A DNA stretch of 64,000 nucleotides from Streptomyces netropsis (GTDB lineage: Bacteria > Actinomycetota > Actinomycetes > Streptomycetales > Streptomycetaceae): NCBI RefSeq assembly GCF_014203545.1, contig NZ_JACHJG010000003.1, positions 124,001 to 188,000 on the forward strand. The letters run 5' to 3'. Below the pieces are notes generated by a model. It was not told the origin of the DNA. It did no database searches and saw only the letters and a list, made by a program, of their open reading frames with translations. This document shows positions 47,917-56,175 of this stretch, piece after piece (within the stretch, counting starts at the first letter, position 1; each line of letters starts with the position of its first letter). Position numbers and translations under genes: made by a program.

Positions 47917-50900
47917 ATGAGTGTTTCCTTGAGACGAAGAGTGCGTTGGAGGGTCGCCACGGGGAGGGCAGCTCACGCTATACGCGTGCTTTGCCTGAGC
48001 CTGTTGCCCTTGGCATTCATGGTCGGGCTGCTCGGGCCTACACCCGCCATAGCCGACGGCGCTACAGGCAGCGACCAGAGTGGCCTCCCAATTCTGCCCC
48101 CACTCAGGGGTCAGGTCGTTGAGCTGTGGAAGGCCGGTGGGCCAGGGGTCAAGGCTGCCGCGGAAGTCGCCCTGACAGGAAGCGACGAGGATGTCGCCCA
48201 TTTCCTGGACCAGGTGGACAAGAAGACGGTCCAGGACAACCAGGTGGCCGCTGCCCAAATGTCCAGCGTGGGCGGCCGGGCCCTGCAAGAAGCCGCTCGC
48301 AAGGCACTGGAAGGCAGTCCTGCTGAGCTGAAGGCCTTCCTGAAAGACGGTTGGAAGGCCCCGCTCGAACAGGACGATCGAGTCCGCGTAGCGCAGATCA
48401 TCAACACGGGTGGAAACGGCGTCCAGAAGGCCGGACGCGCCGCTCTCAACGGTACGGCCGAAGATGTCAGGGCGTTCCTGGAGAAGGGTCGATACGCCCA
48501 GCGTGATCAAGACGAGCGGGTTCAGGTCGCGCAGATCCTGAGCGTTGGCGGGACTGAGATCCAGACCGCCGGCAGGATCGCGCTCGAGGGATCGCCGGAC
48601 GATGTGCGTGAGTTCCTAGAGGTCGGCCAGTACGTGGCGCGCGCCCGTGACCAGGAACAGACCACCATTGCCCAACTGGCGGAGCTGGCCCGTGAGGCAG
48701 GCCGTCAGGCCGCCGCGCAGACCGAGGCCGCCAAGGACGCCTCGGCCCGTGCAGTCACGGCCTCAAAGCTGGCGAAGGCGGCAGCCAAGAAGGCCGCCGC
48801 CGAAGCCTCGGCGGCCAGGGATGACGCACAGGAAGCCGCTGGGGCAGCAGGGCGTGCAGCATCGGCAGCCAGTCAGGCCGCTGCTGCCGCACAGCAGGCG
48901 ATCGATGCGGCGCGTGCGGCCAACAACTCGGCCCGCATCGCGGCGAACGCCGCGGCCCAGGCCGCATCAGCAGCGGCCGGAGCCGCCCAGGCCGCTTCCC
49001 GGGCCCGTAGCTCGGCGGCTGATGCAGCCACCGATGCCGGCAATGCCTCCGCTGCGCGCAAGGCGGCTGAGGACGCGCGAACAGCTGCCAAGGGCGCCAG
49101 GTTGGCAGCGGACGCCGCCGACCAGGCCAGCATTGCTGCCTCTGCCGCCGGGGACGCCGCGCAGGCTGCCTCCAGCGCCGGCGCCAACGCCGGAGAAGCC
49201 GCCGACGCTGCTGAGGAGGCCAGCGGTTACGCCGACCAGGCCGACGGGTTCTCCGTCGAGGCCAGGGAAGCCGCCGCAGCCGCTCGCCGTCAGGCCAACG
49301 AAGCCACCAGGGCAGCCAACGCCGCGGAATACCTGGCGCGCAAGGCCGCCACGGCTGCCGGTGAGGCGCGCGATGCAGCCAGGTCAGCCGCAGAGCATGC
49401 TGAGGCCGCAGCCAAGGCCGCTGACGAGTCGGCCGAGCACGCCGGTGAAGCCGCTAAGGCCGCCGACAAGTCCACTGCCCACGCCAAGGCAGCCAAGGAG
49501 GCTGCCAACTTCGCCAGCGGAGCAGTCGCCAAGGCAAAGGCCACCTACGACCTGGCACGCCAAGTCGAGACCGCTGAACTCCTCACCCGCACCAACGAGG
49601 GCATCGAGGAAGCCAAGGACCTCAAGGCAGTAAACGACAAAAGCCAGGCGGAACGAACCCGGGCGACCCAGAAGACCAAGGAGCTGGACGCCGAGGCCCA
49701 GCGTCTGGCCTCCGAGGCAGCTACGCCGGGAGCCGATGCCAAGTCCGTCACGGATAAGGGTCGCAAGCTCGCCTTGCTGGCGATGAAAGTCCGGGGGCCA
49801 TGGAGCCGCGCCGCCGCTGAAGCCGCTCTCGGCGGTTCAGACGCAGACCTCACCCACTACATCCGCACCGCGTGGAAGGAAGCCGCTCAGCAGGACGACC
49901 GCACCCTGGTCGAGCGGCTCGCCGAGGAAAGCTCCCTGGAGCCCGTCCGGGACGCCGCGGAAGAGGCTCTCAAGGGTGACACCGCGCAGATCACCGCGTT
50001 CCTCAACTCCGGCCAGTATGAGGCTGGCGCCAAGGACTTTCGCGTCCACATCGCGCAGATCATGTCTACCGGCGAGCGTGGAGTCCAGGAAGCCGGCAGA
50101 GCCGCGCTGGACTCCGGATCCATGGACAAGATCCGCGAGTTCATCACCACCGGGCAGTACGCAGCCCGAACCCAGGACGAGAAGGTCCGTGCGGCCCAGC
50201 TGTTCGACAGTGGTGGACCAGAACTCAAGGCCGAGGCCCGTATCGCTCTGGAGGGGCCGCCGCAGCTGCTGCACGTCTTCATCCAGTCTGGGCAGTACAA
50301 GGCTCAGCGCAAGGACCTTCTCGCCAACACCCACAAGGCGCGAGTTCAGCAGCTGATCGCGGAAGCGGCGCGAACCGCGGCTACCGCCCAGATGAACGCT
50401 GCCGAAGCCGGCAAGGTCGCCGCCATCGCCCGCAAGGCCGCCGCCGAAGCCAAGGAATATGCCAGGCAGGCGCAGGCGTCGGCCAACGACGCCAAGAACT
50501 CCGCCGCGCAGGCGGCCCAGTCCGCCAAGGAGGCCGAGGCCTCCGCAGCCCGTGCCGCCGAATCAGCTAGGACTGCCCGCGCAGCCGAAGCCGACGCCCA
50601 CCAGGCCGCAGAAGACGCGGCCATGTCAGCAGCCGACGCATCAGTTTCAGCGGAGCTGGCACACGTCTCCGCATCCAGCGCCTGGGCCTCGGCTAATGAA
50701 GCCCGCGCCTCCGCCACTGCAGCCGGAAAAGACGCCAACGCTGCCACCAAGGCAGCCAACGAAACCTTCGCCATAGCCGTAAAGAAGCTCAAGGAGGAGA
50801 CGGAAGCCAAGCGGAAGGCCGCGCTGGAAGCCAAGCGCAGAGCTCAGAATACTCCGGGCGGGATAGCCCGGGCACGATACCGGTGCCAAATCCTGGGGTG

Positions 50901-52020
50901 CGAAGCCTACGAGAATCCCGCCCGCTGGTGTCAGCACCGTGAAGTCCTTTGCGACATCTTTTCCAAGGGCCCGGCTATCGAAGCTGCCGCCAAGGGACTT
51001 TGGAACGCCGAGAAGAATCTTCTCCTCATTGGCCAGATTCAAGGGTGCGCAAAACATTTTGAGCCTGGGCCTTGCGTTCAACTCGTACAGGACCTTGCGT
51101 TCAACCAGAAACTTCGAGCGCTGAGCACGGCTTACGACGAACTGCGGCGCCTGAATTGGGGAAGCGGCTGCCAGCAATGCTTCCTGGCCGGGACCAAAGT
51201 ACTCAAGGGTAACGGTTCTACACAGAACATCGAGGACGTCAAGAAGGGAGACGAGGTCCTCGCCACCGACCCAGTCAGAGGCAAAACAGCTCCCCGCAAG
51301 GTCACCCGCCTGATCGTCACCGAAGACGACAAACACTTCAATGAACTGACGATCGCCACCCGCAACGGCCCGAAGAAGCTCACAGCCACCTACGAGCATC
51401 CATTCTGGAGCCCATCAGAAAACCGCTGGCTCAAGGCCAGCGAACTCAAGCCAGGCACAAGCCTCTTGAGCAACGACAAGACCGCTGTGCGCGTGGAAGC
51501 CAACCGCTCCTACGACCAGCACGCACGCACGTATAACCTCACCGTCGAAGACCTTCACACGTACTATGTGATCGCCGGTACCACACCAATACTGGTGCAC
51601 AATTCCGACTGCAAGAGGATGGTGCTCGGAATTGGCGAGCACTCAGAGAAACTTGCAAAAGAACTGGAGGGCTACACGTTCAACGACCCAAAATACAGAA
51701 AAGTGATCGGCCAGGTCAACGGTATACCGTATGCGGAGTGGATGGCCGAGGTGGAAGGCGTCCTTCGCAACAATGGCAAAATCGCCATATCCCTTCGCGG
51801 CTTTAAGGGGAAAACGCCCGAGGAGCAATTCTTGAACGCCTACAAAGCTGGCGGACAGCCGGGGTGGGCGGCAACCCAATGGGAAATGCACCAGGTCGGC
51901 AAGCACGCCTACCTGGGAAACCTTGACTGGAAACATGTCGATTTCTATGACGGGAACGGCACAAAGGTCCGATTCGACGAACCCGACTGGCAGGAACTAA
52001 GGAAAGGAACAAAGGAATGA
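47917..52020 (+). CDS. Secreted polymorphic toxin with ALF repeats, coiled coil, HINT and C-terminal toxin
   Basis: The 1367 residues start with a signal peptide (about 1-48). Short ALF-type repeats follow ('VAQIINTGGNGVQKAGRAALNGTAEDVRAFL' and relatives) in two clusters (about 60-245 and 620-800), separated by a long Ala-rich coiled coil and followed by another (about 810-985). A Cys-containing linker leads to a HINT protease-like domain from Cys1088 ('CFLAGTKV') to Asn1229 ('PILVHN'), with 'ATYEHPFW' as the His block. The last 138 residues are the toxin ('GIGEHSEKLAKELEGYTFND', 'LRGFKGKTPEEQFLNAY'). HINT would release the toxin by self-cleavage. The tip is A/T-richer than its surroundings, suggesting module exchange. 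Confidence 0.9.
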   Translation: MSVSLRRRVRWRVATGRAAHAIRVLCLSLLPLAFMVGLLGPTPAIADGATGSDQSGLPILPPLRGQVVELWKAGGPGVKAAAEVALTGSDEDVAHFLDQVDKKTVQDNQVAAAQMSSVGGRALQEAARKALEGSPAELKAFLKDGWKAPLEQDDRVRVAQIINTGGNGVQKAGRAALNGTAEDVRAFLEKGRYAQRDQDERVQVAQILSVGGTEIQTAGRIALEGSPDDVREFLEVGQYVARARDQEQTTIAQLAELAREAGRQAAAQTEAAKDASARAVTASKLAKAAAKKAAAEASAARDDAQEAAGAAGRAASAASQAAAAAQQAIDAARAANNSARIAANAAAQAASAAAGAAQAASRARSSAADAATDAGNASAARKAAEDARTAAKGARLAADAADQASIAASAAGDAAQAASSAGANAGEAADAAEEASGYADQADGFSVEAREAAAAARRQANEATRAANAAEYLARKAATAAGEARDAARSAAEHAEAAAKAADESAEHAGEAAKAADKSTAHAKAAKEAANFASGAVAKAKATYDLARQVETAELLTRTNEGIEEAKDLKAVNDKSQAERTRATQKTKELDAEAQRLASEAATPGADAKSVTDKGRKLALLAMKVRGPWSRAAAEAALGGSDADLTHYIRTAWKEAAQQDDRTLVERLAEESSLEPVRDAAEEALKGDTAQITAFLNSGQYEAGAKDFRVHIAQIMSTGERGVQEAGRAALDSGSMDKIREFITTGQYAARTQDEKVRAAQLFDSGGPELKAEARIALEGPPQLLHVFIQSGQYKAQRKDLLANTHKARVQQLIAEAARTAATAQMNAAEAGKVAAIARKAAAEAKEYARQAQASANDAKNSAAQAAQSAKEAEASAARAAESARTARAAEADAHQAAEDAAMSAADASVSAELAHVSASSAWASANEARASATAAGKDANAATKAANETFAIAVKKLKEETEAKRKAALEAKRRAQNTPGGIARARYRCQILGCEAYENPARWCQHREVLCDIFSKGPAIEAAAKGLWNAEKNLLLIGQIQGCAKHFEPGPCVQLVQDLAFNQKLRALSTAYDELRRLNWGSGCQQCFLAGTKVLKGNGSTQNIEDVKKGDEVLATDPVRGKTAPRKVTRLIVTEDDKHFNELTIATRNGPKKLTATYEHPFWSPSENRWLKASELKPGTSLLSNDKTAVRVEANRSYDQHARTYNLTVEDLHTYYVIAGTTPILVHNSDCKRMVLGIGEHSEKLAKELEGYTFNDPKYRKVIGQVNGIPYAEWMAEVEGVLRNNGKIAISLRGFKGKTPEEQFLNAYKAGGQPGWAATQWEMHQVGKHAYLGNLDWKHVDFYDGNGTKVRFDEPDWQELRKGTKE

Positions 52021-52379
52021 GTGAGCTGTATCGTTCCGATCGGTACTTTAAAGTCTGGCAGTATACGGTGAGTCACCGTCGCCTGCTCCTGAGAAGCACT
52101 CTGGACAACCCACCGTCGACTCGAATCGACGTGCACTTTGGGGGGGTTAGCCTCATGCTCCTTCGCCCGTACTACGAGGGGCTGGTCATCCGCGAGGGGA
52201 CCGAAAAAGAACACAGGCTCGTGGCGAGTGAGTACGGCGTCCGAGTAGATCTCGGGTCTCTGTTTATCCTAGGACAGGACCTGTCAAGCTTCGTGGTCTC
52301 AGGAAAGCCTCAATGGCATGAAGACGAGGGCGAATTCGGAGATCCCTCCTGGTTCGGCCATATGATCGGAACTCCGTAG
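52017..52379 (+). CDS. Probable immunity protein for the polymorphic toxin
   Basis: This 120-residue cytosolic protein starts at an ATG overlapping the toxin stop (ATGA). It has no signal peptide. 'YFKVWQYTVSHRRLLLRS' and 'DVHFGGVSLMLLRPYYEGLVI' form a compact alpha/beta fold, and the C-terminus is rich in Asp, Glu and Trp. Its position, size, acidic character and lower GC match immunity genes, which protect the producer from its own toxin. I recognise no named immunity family. A hairpin at 52451-52478 ends the unit. Confidence 0.75.
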   Translation: MSELYRSDRYFKVWQYTVSHRRLLLRSTLDNPPSTRIDVHFGGVSLMLLRPYYEGLVIREGTEKEHRLVASEYGVRVDLGSLFILGQDLSSFVVSGKPQWHEDEGEFGDPSWFGHMIGTP

Positions 52380-52450
52380 AAACAGTCTCCGAGATTCGCT
52401 TAACGCGGAGCGCTCGGGACTGCCTTTACGTAGCACCGAAGAACAAACGG

Positions 52451-52478
52451 GCCCCCGTCGAATCAACTCGGCGGGGGC
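52451..52478 (+). terminator. Hairpin after the toxin-immunity pair
   Basis: GCCCCCG and CGGGGGC form a 7-bp stem (loop 14 bases), followed by CTTGACC. The sequence context (AACAAAC before, TGACC after) resembles the leader hairpin at 34474. Confidence 0.5.
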
Positions 52479-52499
52479 TTGACCGATGACGTTCGGGGC

Positions 52500-53165
52500 A
52501 TGACCGAAGTCGCGGGAATGACAAGAGTGCCCTGGCGGGAATGTCCACGCTGAATAGGGCACGCAGCGCTCGGCTGGGCTATGGCTTACGGCAAGTTCGG
52601 GCTGGGCTGCGCGCTACACGCCGCTTTCACGAGGACGCCCCGCCCGAACTGAGCGTGGCCCTCGCCGTGTTGGCGCCTCACTAGCTGCCACCGCGACCCT
52701 CACGATGACGCGGGTACTGCTGCGGGCGGCCTGTGAACCGTCCGCCGTCTGCGCGTCCGGGCTACTCATGGACATCATCACCCTGATGGCCAATCAGGAC
52801 GGGGACAGCGCGGCCTATGCCGCCAAGAACGCGCTCGGCGCTATCCTGCTCGCCGCGCTCGGGGGGCCTGCTGTTCGGGCTGATCCTGTCTTGGGGGCAG
52901 GTCTCTCTCCCCTCGCTGGGCCCTGTTTCTCGCCGGAAGGCGGATGCCCGCGCTGGCTGCCGCTCACCCCGGCGCTCATCGAGGCGGCCACGCTGCTCCG
53001 TACGGCGTCCTCGGCGTCGGCTACACATCCTCACCTCCGTCGGCACGGTCACCATACGAGCCGGTGACTTCCGCTCCTCGGCGAAGCCCTGCTCGTGAGC
53101 CGGATCGGCCTCGGCGCCTTCGCCGTCTACGGCGTCGCGCTGATCGTCGCCACCCGCCCGTACCG
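52500..53165 (+). pseudogene. Degraded second copy of the 42753-type membrane-protein gene
   Basis: Several stretches align in order with the intact gene, in shifting frames: the ATGACCGA start with a 'CGGCTGGGC' first helix, 'GLLMDIITLMANQDGDSAAYAAKNALG', 'CPRWLPLTPALIEAATLL', and the end 'SRIGLGAFAVYGVALIVATRPY'. The parts between are deleted and several frameshifts are present. It fills the space between the toxin unit and meaB. Confidence 0.75.
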
Positions 53166-53181
53166 GCGGGGCGCACCCGCC

Positions 53182-54153
53182 CTACTCCCCCGGCGGAGCC
53201 GACTCCGTGATGCCCGCCACCAGCTCGTCCGCCGCCGCGTACGGGTCCAGGTCGCCGGCGACGATCCGCTCCGCCAGCGCGTCCAGGCGGCGGTCACCGT
53301 GCAGGTCGCCGATGCGCTCGCGCAGGGCGGTCACCGCGATGGTCTCCACTTCGCGGGCCGCCCGCGCCACGCGCCGCTCCGACAGGACGCCGCGCTCCTC
53401 CATCCACGCCCGGTGCTTCTCCAGCGCCTCGACGACCTCGTCGAGGCCCTCACCGCGCGCGGCCACGGTCTTGACGATCGGAGGCCGCCAGTCGCCCGGG
53501 CCACGGGACTCGCCGAGGCCCAGCATGTGGTTCAGCTCGCGGGCCGTGGCGTCGGCTCCGTCACGGTCTGCCTTGTTGACGACGTAGACGTCGCCGATCT
53601 CCAGAATGCCCGCCTTCGCCGCCTGGATGCCGTCGCCCATGCCGGGGGCCAGCAGCACCACGCTCGTATCGGCCTGGGAGGCGATCTCCACCTCGGACTG
53701 CCCCACGCCCACCGTCTCGACGAGGATCACGTCGCAGCCCGCCGCGTCCAGCACCCGGATGGCCTGGGGTGCGGCCCAGGCCAGGCCGCCGAGGTGGCCG
53801 CGGGTGGCCATCGAACGGATGTAGACACCGGGGTCGGAGGCGTGGTCGGACATCCGCACGCGGTCACCGAGCAGGGCGCCGCCCGAGAACGGGGAGGACG
53901 GGTCGACGGCGAGGACGCCGACCCGCTTGCCCGCCCTGCGGTAGGCGGACACCAGACCCGAGGTGGAGGTGGACTTGCCGACGCCGGGCGAGCCGGTGAG
54001 GCCGACGACGTACGCCCCGCCGGTCAGCGGGGCGAGCGCCGCCATCACCTCGCGCAGCTGCGGGGAGGCCCCCTCGACCAGGGAGATCAGCCGGGCCACG
54101 GCCCGCGGCCGGCCTTCCCGTGCCTGCTCGACCAGCGTGGGGACGTCCGCCAT
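53182..54153 (-). CDS. meaB: Methylmalonyl-CoA mutase-associated GTPase
   Basis: This 323-residue G3E-family GTPase loads and protects the B12 cofactor of acyl-CoA mutases. Its P-loop is 'GLTGSPGVGKST', the Walker B/switch region is 'VILVETVGVGQSEVE' and the specificity motif is 'VVNKADRDG'. It may serve a methylmalonyl-CoA mutase elsewhere or the IcmA enzyme encoded at 22294. It follows the thiolase gene in the same direction after 57 bases and is probably co-transcribed with it. The original ArgK name for this family reflects an early misassignment. Confidence 0.95.
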   Translation of the reverse strand: MADVPTLVEQAREGRPRAVARLISLVEGASPQLREVMAALAPLTGGAYVVGLTGSPGVGKSTSTSGLVSAYRRAGKRVGVLAVDPSSPFSGGALLGDRVRMSDHASDPGVYIRSMATRGHLGGLAWAAPQAIRVLDAAGCDVILVETVGVGQSEVEIASQADTSVVLLAPGMGDGIQAAKAGILEIGDVYVVNKADRDGADATARELNHMLGLGESRGPGDWRPPIVKTVAARGEGLDEVVEALEKHRAWMEERGVLSERRVARAAREVETIAVTALRERIGDLHGDRRLDALAERIVAGDLDPYAAADELVAGITESAPPGE

Positions 54154-54210
54154 GACTGCTCCGTTCCGATCTGAGAAAGCCCGAATCCGCGCGTCAGTAC
54201 CCGGTGGGGG

Positions 54211-55422
54211 TCAGTTCCCCGGCACCCGGATGATCAGCGCGTCGCCCTGGCCGCCGCCACCGCACAGCGCCGCCGCGCCCACGCCGCCGCCGCGCCGCTT
54301 CAGCTCCAGCGCGAGGTGCAGGACGATGCGGGCGCCCGACATACCGATGGGGTGCCCGAGCGCGATGGCCCCGCCGTTGACGTTCACCTTTTCCGGGGAC
54401 ACCCCGAGGTCCTTCATTGACTGCACGGCCACCGCGGCGAACGCCTCGTTGATCTCGATGAGATCGAGGTCCTCGACCGCGAGGCCCTCCTTGCCGAGCG
54501 CGTGATTGATCGCGTTGGACGGCTGGGACTGGAGGGAATTGTCCGGGCCGGCCACATTGCCGTGGGCACCGATCTCGGCGATCCACTCGAGGCCCAGCTC
54601 CTCGGCCTTGGCCTTGCTCATCACGACCACCGCGGCGGCGCCGTCGGAGATCTGCGAGGACGTACCGGCCGTGATCGTGCCGTCCTTGGCGAAAGCGGGC
54701 CGCAGCTTGGCCAGCGACTCGGCCGTGGTCTCCGGGCGGATGCCCTCGTCCTTGCTGAAGATGACGGGCTCGCCCTTGCGCTGCGGAATCTCCACGGGGG
54801 TGATCTCCGCCTCGAAGAGGCCGTTCTTCTGGGCGGCGGCGGCGCGCTGGTGGGAGCGGGCCGCGATCTCGTCCTGCGCCGGGCGGGCGATGCCGAGACG
54901 GGTGTTGTGCTTCTCGGTCGACTCGCCCATGGCGATGTTCTCGAACGCGTCCGTCAACCCGTCGTGCGCCATCGCGTCGAGCATCTCGATCGCGCCGTAC
55001 TTGTAGCCCTCACGGGACTTGGGCAGCAGGTGCGGGGCGTTGGTCATCGACTCCTGGCCGCCGGCCACCACGATGTCGAACTCGCCGGCGCGGATGAGCT
55101 GGTCGGCCAGCGCGATGGCGTCGAGGCCCGAGAGGCAGACCTTGTTGATGGTGAGGGCGGGCACGCTCATCGGGATGCCACCCTTGACGGCCGCCTGGCG
55201 GGCCGGGATCTGCCCGGCGCCGGCCTGGAGCACCTGGCCCATGATCACGTACTGGACCTGGTCGCCGCCGATGCCCGCCCGGTCCAGGGCCGCCTTGATG
55301 GCCACCCCGCCCAGGTCGGCACCGGAGAAGGTGCGCAGCGATCCGAGGAGGCGCCCCATGGGAGTACGGGCGCCCGCGACGATCACGGAGGTCTTGCCGG
55401 TGGAACCGTTCGTACCGGTCAT
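54211..55422 (-). CDS. Acetyl-CoA C-acetyltransferase (thiolase)
   Basis: This 403-residue thiolase condenses two acetyl-CoA units or cleaves acetoacetyl-CoA. The nucleophilic Cys lies in '[11 protein letters not shown]', the His of the second catalytic block in '[11 protein letters not shown]', and the general base in '[11 protein letters not shown]'; 'EINEAFAAV' is the conserved NEAF loop. The ATG at 55422 gives the normal length (about 390-400). A longer frame extends into promoter DNA. It is divergent from the methylmalonyl-CoA epimerase gene and precedes meaB, forming an acyl-CoA metabolism cluster. Confidence 0.94.
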   Translation of the reverse strand: MTGTNGSTGKTSVIVAGARTPMGRLLGSLRTFSGADLGGVAIKAALDRAGIGGDQVQYVIMGQVLQAGAGQIPARQAAVKGGIPMSVPALTINKVCLSGLDAIALADQLIRAGEFDIVVAGGQESMTNAPHLLPKSREGYKYGAIEMLDAMAHDGLTDAFENIAMGESTEKHNTRLGIARPAQDEIAARSHQRAAAAQKNGLFEAEITPVEIPQRKGEPVIFSKDEGIRPETTAESLAKLRPAFAKDGTITAGTSSQISDGAAAVVVMSKAKAEELGLEWIAEIGAHGNVAGPDNSLQSQPSNAINHALGKEGLAVEDLDLIEINEAFAAVAVQSMKDLGVSPEKVNVNGGAIALGHPIGMSGARIVLHLALELKRRGGGVGAAALCGGGGQGDALIIRVPGN

Positions 55423-55559
55423 GATGCGCGGCCCCTTCGAGCGGAGGAGGTTAACGAGGGTTTCCGTCAATGTACTGAGCGGTACCCGCCCGGTCACCGG
55501 GCAGCGGGTGTGATCGCGCGCACGTTGCGTAACCACGCGTACGGCGGTGCACTGGAGCC

Positions 55560-56000
55560 ATGCTGACGCGAATCGACCACATCGGGATCGCCTGTTTCGA
55601 CCTCGACAAGACTGTCGAGTTCTACCGTGCCACGTATGGCTTCGAGGTGTTCCACAGCGAGGTCAACGAGGAGCAGGGCGTGCGCGAGGCCATGCTCAAG
55701 ATCAATGAGACGTCCGACGGCGGGGCGTCGTACCTCCAGCTCCTGGAGCCCACCCGGGAGGACTCCGCGGTCGGCAAGTGGCTTGCCAAGAACGGCGAAG
55801 GGGTCCATCACATCGCCTTCGGCACCGCCGACGTCGACGGCGACGCGGAGGCCATTCGGGACAAGGGCGTGCGGGTCCTCTACGAGGAGCCGCGGATCGG
55901 TTCGATGGGCTCGCGGATCACCTTCCTGCACCCCAAGGACTGCCACGGTGTTCTCACCGAACTGGTCACCTCGGCGACCGCCCCCGGGGCGGAGCACTGA
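55560..56000 (+). CDS. mce: Methylmalonyl-CoA epimerase
   Basis: This 146-residue VOC-fold metalloenzyme interconverts the (2R) and (2S) forms of methylmalonyl-CoA. Metal ligands are visible as His7 ('TRIDHIGI'), Gln60 ('YLQLL'), His84 ('VHHIAFG') and Glu134 ('VLTELV'). Length matches the family. It supplies the correct isomer for mutase and polyketide extension. Its divergent neighbours are the thiolase and meaB. scy begins 175 bases downstream. Confidence 0.95.
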   Translation: MLTRIDHIGIACFDLDKTVEFYRATYGFEVFHSEVNEEQGVREAMLKINETSDGGASYLQLLEPTREDSAVGKWLAKNGEGVHHIAFGTADVDGDAEAIRDKGVRVLYEEPRIGSMGSRITFLHPKDCHGVLTELVTSATAPGAEH

Positions 56001-56175
56001 CCACCGCCTCCCCCGGCCGGTAGAGTGCAGGCTCAGCCGGGGTACGGGTGGGGCCCGGCCCAGGCTGTACCGATGATCTGACACCATTTCTTCGGAAGGG
56101 CGGGCTCCGGGGTTCCACCAGTACGCAGGACGGGGCCGGCCGCCAACGCGACCAGGGGACGGATGGGACCGCGCA

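Noticed and set aside
48647..49633. A plus-strand Pro/Arg-rich open frame inside the toxin gene
   Set aside because: It is an out-of-frame product of the Ala-rich coiled-coil coding sequence.
44335..53181. A prophage or insertion sequence around the toxin locus
   Set aside because: No integrase, transposase, terminal repeats with target duplication or tRNA attachment site was seen; only decayed gene copies.
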